A stretch of DNA of 64,000 bases, from contig NC_084804.1 of the NCBI RefSeq assembly GCF_963583255.1, positions 18,790,723 through 18,854,722 on the forward strand. Direction: 5' to 3'. The notes beneath the pieces were generated by a model, which worked only from the letters and a program-made list of their open reading frames with translations, made no database searches and was not told where the DNA came from. The position numbers were made by a program, and so were the translations under genes. Origin of the DNA: Pyrus communis (taxonomy: Eukaryota; Streptophyta; Magnoliopsida; Rosales; Rosaceae). Positions 57,021 to 64,000 of this stretch are shown here, in pieces; within the stretch, counting starts at the first letter, position 1, and every line of letters begins with the position of its first letter.

Positions 57021-58488
57021 ATGCCATCAAAGCTCCTGCAACTGTGAGTTATCAGCATATTTCAGATTTAATTCCTCTGTTTTTGTTTATGGTCTAGGAA
57101 GTGCTATCGACCATTATTTAAAGTCCTGAACTCAATCAAATTTTCCATGTGCTGAATCCGAAGTAATCTTTTTTCGAGAACATAAATTGTTGAACAAGAG
57201 ATCTTCCAAAAGTATTTAGTACCGCATAAATGGGGAAAAATCATTCTCTAATTCGTTCTTGTTGTTCAGCCAAGTGTAGAGTATGAGTTTTAGCTATAGG
57301 CCAAGCATGGTATGAGAGCAGGTGTACCGCACTAGATAATTTTGAGATTTTTAACATTTCAACATTTTGTTTTCGTTGTTGACAATGGCAAGTAAGAAAG
57401 ATATATACAGTTTCATGAATTTTTGTGTTACATCGTGTATATATATTTGTGCCAGGTTCTCAAAGCTGCCATTTTTTAGAAAGAAGGAAAGAGAGTCGTC
57501 ATACTACAAGAATCTAAAAAAGTTATTAGAGGATCTCCTTGCTTCTAGTGATGGAGAATCTCATCCTATTCATTGTTACTCTGCGGATGACCTCATCAGG
57601 GCAACTAACAACTTCAGTCCTTCTCGCACTGTAGAACAGGGTTCATTTTACGCAATGTTCAGGGGATTTCTAGATGGCCGATACATTATCGTATCAAAGT
57701 ACCACATTCGGAACTGGTCAAACGAGGATAGGGATAGGTCTCGCGTTATTCGTGACATTGTCATTTCATTGCAGATGAGCAACCATGATAATGTTTTGAA
57801 ACTCTTGGGCTGCTGCTTAGAGTTCCCTATACCAGTGCTGGTGCATGAATACGCAGCAAAAGGAGTTCTCAACCCTGATGGAAGTTTAGGTGGGGCTAGT
57901 GAAGATCGAATCATACTACCATGGAACATTAGATTGCGTATTGCAAAGCAAGTTGCTAGTGCAGTTTCATATCTCCATACCGCTTTTGCCGGAGCCATCA
58001 TTCATAGGCATCTGAACCCCAGATGCCTGTTCTTGGATGATGACTATGTTCCCAAACTTTACGACTTCTCGCTCTCTATAACCATTCCTCCTCCGGATTC
58101 GGATGTTGAAGATGCTGTGGGAGGGACACTTGGGTACCTTGACCCTGCCTACATGCGGTCTGGTCGCATTTCAGAAAAAACTGATGTTTACAGCTTTGGT
58201 GTTCTTTTACTTGTATTCCTGACGGGACGAAAAGCTCTGGAATTTAATCAGGCGGAAGGATATGGATCTGTGATTTCTTATGTTCTTGAATGTGATGGTC
58301 AAATCAGGGCGATTGTCGATCCAAAAATCTTTGAGGAGGTGGAGGAAAATGAGCAATTACAACAGCAGTTGCATGATTTCCTAAACCTGGCATTGTTTTG
58401 CACTCGAGATAGAATTGAAAGCCGACCAGATATGGTGGATGTGGCTAGAGAACTTGTTCGAATTGAAGAGTTTGTTATGCCCAGCTAG
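57021..58488 (+). CDS. ZRK-like receptor pseudokinase C3 (351 aa, two exons)
   Basis: Exon 1 is 57021-57043 (ATGCCATCAAAGCTCCTGCA plus ACT, donor GTGAGT) and exon 2 is 57456-58488 after GTGCCAG. The 351 codons give MPSKLLQLFSKLPFFRKKER at the N-terminus. Then come YSADDLIRATNNF (49-61), glycine-loop remnant QGSFYAMFRG (69-78), VAIK lysine K89, and alpha-C position D108 instead of Glu. The catalytic loop IIHRHLNPRC (189-198) has His193 for the catalytic Asp, Asn195 for Lys and Cys198 for Asn. DFG is DFS (211-213). GYLDPAYM (234-241) stands for the APE region, and TDVYSFGVLLLVFLTGRK (250-267) is the F-helix. The last part is SRPDMVDVARELVRIEEF. There is no membrane segment. It is a pseudokinase by sequence. 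The ATG at 57367 in the intron also reads in frame into exon 2, but the exon-1 start is conserved in all copies. Confidence 0.88.
57044..57455 (+). other. intron 1 of C3 with an LTR/primer-site fossil
   Basis: All B and C introns contain, about 140 bases before the acceptor, a phrase like GTTCAGCCAAG...AAGCATGGTAT(C/G)AGAGCAGGTG. TGGTATCAGAGC (37708 on in B1) is the initiator-Met primer site of copia elements, preceded by LTR-end-like sequence. In C copies it is mutated to TGGTATGAGAGC (57308 on). It predates the duplications. Confidence 0.6.
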
Positions 58489-58508
58489 GGGCTAGTTTGG
58501 GTTGCTGT

Positions 58509-58543
<35 letters not shown>

Positions 58544-60830
58544 ATTTCTATTATGATGTGAGAATAAATCGTTGTAAAAACAAATCAGGTAAGTGTTTAA
58601 TAAACTATATTGCTAAAAGTTCATTGAGCAAAAAAAAAAAAAAAAGTGTCAAAGTGTTTGGTAAACTTTTATATAAAGTTGGTGTAAAATGACACATGTT
58701 GGATGTTTCATGAATTTAATTAGGTAGTTAAATATTAGTCAATTTGTTACATATACTTTTTTCATCTTCTTATAGTCTCTGTCTTACTTTACCTAGGCCT
58801 TATTTTAAATACTTAATATTACAAAATTGCTTTAAAATATTGAAATAAAGGCAGCTAAAAAATACCGTCAAATATATAATAATAGTCTAATATTCTCGAG
58901 TCAATTGAAATACCCTCAACTATATACTAAATACCTCAAAGAGAAAAGATATTTAATACATTGAAAAATGTATGAAACTATCCAAATTACAATAAAACAA
59001 AGAAGGTGAAAGTTTAGAAGGAAATGAAAGCTTGTATTAATATCTTCTAAGTTGAAAAAAAATTACAGTCAAGGAGAGCTTCTAATTTATACTAGCCTAT
59101 CAATAAATAACTAATTTTACAACCTTCTAACAAACTCTTCTAATAGCTTTCATCAACTAGACCAATCTTGACCGTTCAATTATAAACTAATCTCCAATAA
59201 AAACATCTTTTAGTACTCCCCATCAATCTCAACATGGGTAACCAAGCTTGAGATTGAAACTTTGCATAACAAGACCATGAACTCCCTTGGACATAAGACT
59301 ATGAAGAGTGCTACGATGTTTCAGAAAAAAACAGAGGACTGTGAAGTCCCACTGCTGCTGCTCATTTTATGCAGTTAAAGTCCTCGCCATCCCTTCTTTG
59401 GTGAATAGTTGAAGGAGGATTGGATTTTGTTTGTAGCCTCAAGCATGGACTATGAAGCACGTTCAAATGCCAACTGTTATATGAACTCCATTAGAGATTG
59501 AGAGAACTGCACCATAGAAATCTAAACGAACAATGATGACGATCTACTTGACAGTAATATGCTTATCAAAGACATGATTGAAATCTCGGGCCTTTCTATT
59601 ACTCATGATTGAAATCAACCGAGAATCAACTTCAATAACGTTCTCCTGGTGGGATGTGGGCCTTCTTATCACTCATGGCGATTCCCAGTCTTCTCAATCT
59701 TAGACAGCTCGAGATGTTTATTGTTCGCGAGGAAGAATGTCTGCAAGTGCTGCATTTCATCCGCATGAAGTCTGCCTCAGCTTCTACAATACCTTTTACG
59801 ACCGCTGACCAAATATCCAGCCGTGGACCCCGCATCATTTGTTTTATTCCAATGGAGATCTTTGATAGATAGTTGTTTATGGATTTGGATCCCTGGATCC
59901 AAATGGTAGGGATCCTAGAAAGTCTCATATCTTAACCGTTTATCGTACATCATACGTTCAAAAATCATTTGAATTTTATTATTTAAAATTAAACACAAAT
60001 AGTATCTGATGAAAACTAACCGCACAATATACGATAAACAATTAGGATGTGAGGATTTCTAAGATCCCCACCATTTGAATCTAGATGTGATCCTCATCCT
60101 TGTTTATGAGAAAGCAAACAATACGGGCGAAATGCCGGATAACCACCTTCTCCATTCTCATGACACGAGCAAATGGAGGAGATGGTCATTAGCCCTCGTA
60201 GGAATATGGACGAATCACCACTAGCATAAAGATGCTTCTTTTTGCGTTGTGAACCGGTGGTTAATAGAAATGATCAACAAGTCGTACTATGGAATCATAT
60301 CCGCATGTAAAATCTCAAGTGTCATTTGAGAAAGAACTAATGTTGATTTTTCATATGGAAAACAATATTATTATTGGGGTTAATAGATTCTTGTCCAAAC
60401 TTAAAGAGAAGTTTCTAGTTTCTATTTGTCTTTTTGAAAAAACAAAACAAAAGTGGAGAATTATTGGCAGTGGTGAATCCAGGATTCTAACCTTGAATGG
60501 TCCTAGTATAAAATATTTAAAGATTTTGTAGACGAAAATAGCACACAACGCGCAAAAAAAATTCTGTATTTTTTTAAACGAAACAATTCGTCGAGCACTT
60601 TGTGTATATGTGAGTGGCCTTGTTTTGTTCTTTAGAGATTAGAAGCCTTGCTAAAATATTCAATGTCAATCTTTCTTGACATCCTGTAACTTGAAAGCTC
60701 TTTCCTAAGAACAAGTAAATCAAAGGGATTTTTTTTTTCCTAAGATACTAGTAACTTGAAAGATTTTCTTTCTTATAAGATAGTCATACTAGTAATTTAA
60801 AATGTTTTATTTATTTATTTATTTATTTTT
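58489..60830. other. unit C downstream spacer, copy 3
   Basis: Same spacer as after C1. The T-tract of C1 is an A-tract here (58513-58541). The frames at 59632-59928 (both strands) and 60289-60531 recur in the other copies but no family is recognisable. An imperfect (TTTA)n tract at about 60805-60830 is the tail of the minus-strand LINE that follows. Confidence 0.55.
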
Positions 60831-61161
60831 AGAAAACTGGTAGATTAAAACTGGGAAAAGAAAGATGCCAAACAAAACATACAGAGCCTACAACGAGGCA
60901 AGCAAACATGAAACAAAGAAATAGACAAAGGGCAATGGTGAGAGTTAAGAGGAGACGCAGTAACCAAGTTAGCGTGTTGCCCTCACCAAAGCCCCCCGAA
61001 CCCTAAGGAGGGCAAGGTAATCCGTCATTGTGAAGGACATGAACAAGCGAAGATGGGGGTTTGTTAACCCAAGAAACATCACACATCTTCGAGCTTCTCT
61101 GCAACGCCAAAGCATCTGTCGCCAAATTGGCTAGTCTTGGGATCCAAGACCAGCGACAGTC

Positions 61162-61497
61162 CTAGAAAGAATTTCCTAGTCTTTTAGCTTTCACTAAGTA
61201 AGGTAAAGCTTCCCATCTACCTTTGTCAAGTGAGTCCACCAGAGATGAGATAGACTCATGGGAATCAGACTCCACAACCACCTTACTAAGCCTCAGCCAA
61301 AGACCAAATTCACACCCTTTGAGGATAGCCATTGTTTTTTCCGCACCAGCACAAGGGGCTCGAATAGCGTACCTGATCGTGGCCACAAAAGAGCCTCTGT
61401 CATCCTGCACAACAATTCCAGCGAAGCCAGAGCGCGTCCACATCGACCAACTAGCATCAACATTTATTTTTGTATACATTGTGGTAGGGGGAACCAC
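61162..61497 (-). pseudogene. LINE RNase H domain
   Basis: The frame reads KINVDASWSMWTRSGFAGIV (first catalytic Asp in NVDAS), then AEKTMAILKGCEFGLWLRLS (the Glu segment) and VVVESDSHESISSL (second Asp). This is the RNase H domain attached to many plant L1-like LINEs. It follows the zf-RVT piece after a frame change. Confidence 0.8.
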
Positions 61498-61880
61498 CTA
61501 GGCAATCGATCATCCACCGGAGGGATAGGAGATGGGAGTGGATACACATCACGTACATTTGCACTGAAAGCACCCGCCGAGTTATTAATGGCACAAACCA
61601 CTTGGGTGGGATCGATTGGTCGCCGATTAAACAAGAGATTGCAATGAGCCTTCCATATATGCCAACACGTGAAGGCAACATACGAGAGCATATGCAACCG
61701 ATCCCCACTGTCCCCCAATTGACTGTAAGCCACCGAGTCAAACCACTTCGTCCAACTAGATACCCCACTTCTATCAATCTTGTAATTTAGTATCCCATCA
61801 AACCAGATGGGCTTTACCCATGGGCAAAATAAAATAAGGTGTTCAATTGACTCCTCTTGAAGATGGCATATCGAGCACAT
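61464..61880 (-). pseudogene. LINE zf-RVT domain
   Basis: It starts MCSICHLQEESIEHLILFCP, the C-x2-C...H-x4-C pattern of the zinc-binding zf-RVT domain. Then come WHIWKAHCNLLFNRR-like codons typical of the segment between RT and RNase H in plant LINEs. Confidence 0.82.
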
Positions 61881-62489
61881 CGGGTTAAGGGCAGATTAAC
61901 GCTTAAACAAGTCCTTCATTGTGGCAAGAACGCGGTGGAAAGTCTTCCATAGAAAATTCTTGATTTTTGCAGGGGTTTGCAGTTTCCAAATAATCTTCCA
62001 CGCACGAACTAGAGTGGCATGAGACGTGGAGGGACAAGAAAGTAGAGAAAGACAAACACTAGCCTGATCGAAAGGTACCTGGATTTCACCGTCTAAACGC
62101 CAGTCTTAGTCTCTGGCCAGATCAGGCGATACTTTCCTGTGACATCGCCAATATCAGTACCTGTAATAGCTTTGAGCTCTTTCATGAAAATGAAAGGTAT
62201 GAGAGAGTTTATGTCCCTCATTTTGGTGATTGGGCTCAAAAAAGTTCGAACCCGAGTATCCATAGTAATTGACACTGGTCCCCTTGGAATAGGGTGGCCC
62301 AAAGGGAAGGAGGGGAGCCAACGATCGACCCAAAACCACACCTCACGACCATAAAAAATCTGCCATTATGTCCCTTGTAAAATTAAATCTCTACCCACAA
62401 GTAAACTAGTCCAGGCCCACGAAGCTCAGCTTCCCCGGGTTGGCGTCAAGAAATGAGCAATGTGGAAAGTACTTGGCCTTAAGAACAGA

Positions 62490-63382
62490 GGCCTAGAGCG
62501 AATTTGGCTCCGCAATCATCCTCCAACATTGCTTAGCAAGGAGAGCATCATTAAATTTTTTAAAGCATCTGAAACCCATGCCCCCATCATTTTTCGAGCG
62601 GCCCATTCGACATTTAGAGACCCAATGAATTTTTTTTTCACCATTTTTCTGCCCCCACCAGAACCCCATAATCATATAATCCAATTCATTACAAACTGTA
62701 TTTGGAAATTTAAATAAGTTCATTGGGTAAGCAGGGATGGCTTGGGCCACAGCTTTTATCATGACCTCTTTACCAGCTTGGGATAAGGTGCACTACTTCC
62801 AGCCTTGGATTTTCCCCATCATAATACCTTTCGCATAAGCGAGGCCTCGACATTTGGATCGACCCCAGATAGCTGGAACCCACAGGTAGGTCCCTGGATT
62901 AGTCACCACTGGTACACCAAGAATATTCCCCAGCTCATCCGAAACTGTCGCAGGGGTATTGGCACTAAAGAACACACACGATTTTTGTAAGTTTATTGCC
63001 TGGCCGAAAGTTGCACAGTAATCCTCAATGAGCCGGCCCAACACTTGGTAGTTTGGTCTATCAGCCTTTAGGAATATGAAAGTATCATCAACAAAAAAGA
63101 TATGGGAAATGGACGGGTCATGATGGCTTATCTGAACCCCTGCAGCTTGTTAGTCTCCGTAGCAAGGCTTATCATCCTTGAGAGGACATCACTAACCATC
63201 AAAAACAGGTATGGGGAAAGTAGGTCACCTTGTCGAAGCCCCCTCAAATGGACAAATTTATTGCCCGGTTGACCATTAAGAAGCATAGCAAAATTAACCA
63301 AGCTCACACACCTGTTCTCTCCCACTAGCCTTGCTCGAGCATCAATGACATGTTTTGATGAGTAAGTAACCTCAACCTCCAT
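62490..63382 (-). pseudogene. LINE reverse transcriptase, broken and fused to endonuclease remnant
   Basis: The first frame (63382-63128) begins MEVEVTYSSKHVID, which is endonuclease-type sequence, and then switches to ARLVGENRCVSLVNF, the RT side, and HLRGLRQGDLLSPYLFLMVS, the RT block before the active site. An internal deletion therefore joins endonuclease to mid-RT. After a stop, FFVDDTFIFLKADRP (about 63090) holds the catalytic DD. Then come INLQKSCVFFSANTP, GVPVVTNPGTYLWVPAIWGR and VMIKAVAQAIPAYPMNLFKF. The last part is near-identical to 50584-51317. Confidence 0.85.
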
Positions 63383-63600
63383 TAAATCATCCCATCAAAG
63401 ACTGAGACCACCAGCCTTGCCAATAGGGGTTATATTGAAACCATTCAAGAATCCCATTATTCTACGAACTCCGTCAATTCTATGATCTTTCATTTTGGTC
63501 TCCAAGAGAAATATCATAAAGGGTCTATATTTTCTGATTAGCCCATGTAGGGCTCGAACAACTGTGTCCAGCCCAAGACCACGACAGTTCTAAAATAGGT
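63370..63600 (-). pseudogene. LINE endonuclease N-terminal piece
   Basis: In two frames the minus strand reads NCRGLGLDTVVRALHGLIRK, then FMIFLLETKMKD, with LETK containing the first catalytic Glu of the APE-type endonuclease. It continues as MGFLNGFNITPIGKAGGLSL followed by a TGA. The rest of the domain is deleted. Confidence 0.78.
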
Positions 63601-64000
63601 GTGTCATGGCGATCCTATGGCTGTTTCAGGCCAGCCGCCACCGCCTTGAGAGCTCGAACCCTCACTTCTCTCCTTCAGATTCCTCATCTCTGTCTCCATG
63701 ATGTCCTTCATATAATCCCGCATTTCCTTGTATTCTTTCGAGATTTCCTCAAACTTCTCATCCGCATATAAGGCTCTCTCTATCATCAAACATCTATCTC
63801 TGGTACTCATACTCCTCAGCTTTTCTGCCACTCTTTTTTTCTTGACATCGCTACTTTTAACATTTTTACTTCTTTTTTAGGCGAATGATGGATCTCCATC
63901 ACATAAAGGTCAACACCCCTCTTCAACCGAGGACCAACATCCATCACCCTATTCAAAGCCAACTTTTCCCTGGTTTGAGTCTCATCCTCTCTAATTTCCT

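Larger units (their letters stand above)
60831..64000 (-). mobile_element. L1-type LINE, minus strand, defective and cut by the window edge
   Basis: From the right on the minus strand: a coiled-coil, E/K-rich piece (63831-63604) probably from ORF1 or the linker; an endonuclease N-terminal piece (about 63600-63370); reverse transcriptase (63370-62490); zf-RVT (61880-61464); and RNase H (61497-61162). The poly(A)-like (TAAA)n end is at about 60805-60830 on the left. The order is that of plant L1 elements. Stops and shifts break every domain, so it is dead. Confidence 0.87.

Noticed and set aside
44986..58001. Minus-strand frames of 60-117 codons opposite the ZRK-like genes
   Set aside because: They are antisense shadows of conserved coding sequence; no independent domain or splice evidence.
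1..64000. CRISPR array, prokaryotic operon or phage
   Set aside because: No repeat-spacer pattern and no Shine-Dalgarno-led gene strings; intron-containing genes and plant transposons throughout.

Overview
The window looks like nuclear DNA of a flowering plant, most probably a woody Rosaceae (apple/pear or a close relative). The signs are AT-rich spacers, genes split by canonical GT-AG introns, a Cassandra retroelement carrying 5S rRNA sequence, many Ty1/copia LTRs, MITEs and a LINE. The family-level placement is inferred from the repeat types, not from a database search.

Region 1 (1-24 kb) is mostly repeats. It holds an intact Cassandra TRIM (3100-3757, TSD GTTGG), a MITE with perfect 25-nt inverted repeats (3906-4073), and a 2-kb solo LTR (5602-7590, TSD GGACT). 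It also holds a decayed copia fragment (about 7609-9590) and a full-length but decayed copia element (13742-20381, TSD GATTT). The only recognisable host coding sequence is three minus-strand exons of an erlin (SPFH/prohibitin) gene at 13153-13550, a truncated fragment.

Region 2 (24-33.4 kb) holds broken copies of a receptor-like pseudokinase family. These copies are interrupted by a solo LTR (26547-27070, TSD ATATC) and by two nested retroelements (28272-30660). A hAT-type element follows (31236-33354, TSD ATCAAACC) and carries a fragment of an LRR receptor kinase resembling PSY1R.

Region 3 (33.6-60.8 kb) is the centre of the window. It is a tandem array of short receptor-like cytoplasmic pseudokinases resembling the ZRK/ZED1 family, whose Arabidopsis members act as adaptors of the NLR immune receptor ZAR1. 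There are three repeated units. A has a gene of 332 codons that keeps HRDLK but has NFS in place of DFG. B is a pseudogene. C has a gene of 350-351 codons in which both HRD and DFG are changed. The order is A1-B1-C1-C2, then a copia/LINE patch, then A2-B2-C3. Five copies (A1, C1, C2, A2, C3) are intact once a tiny first exon of 17 or 23 coding bases is spliced on. B1 and B2 share a premature stop at the same codon, so B was dead before the block was duplicated.

Region 4 (60.8-64 kb) is a minus-strand LINE with endonuclease, reverse transcriptase, zf-RVT and RNase H parts, broken by stops and an internal deletion. Traces of the same LINE follow C1 and precede A2, so it was probably part of the ancestral repeat unit. 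If the ZRK assignment is right, the intact genes would be a lineage-specific set of decoy or adaptor pseudokinases, amplified by unequal crossing-over in a transposon-rich locus.
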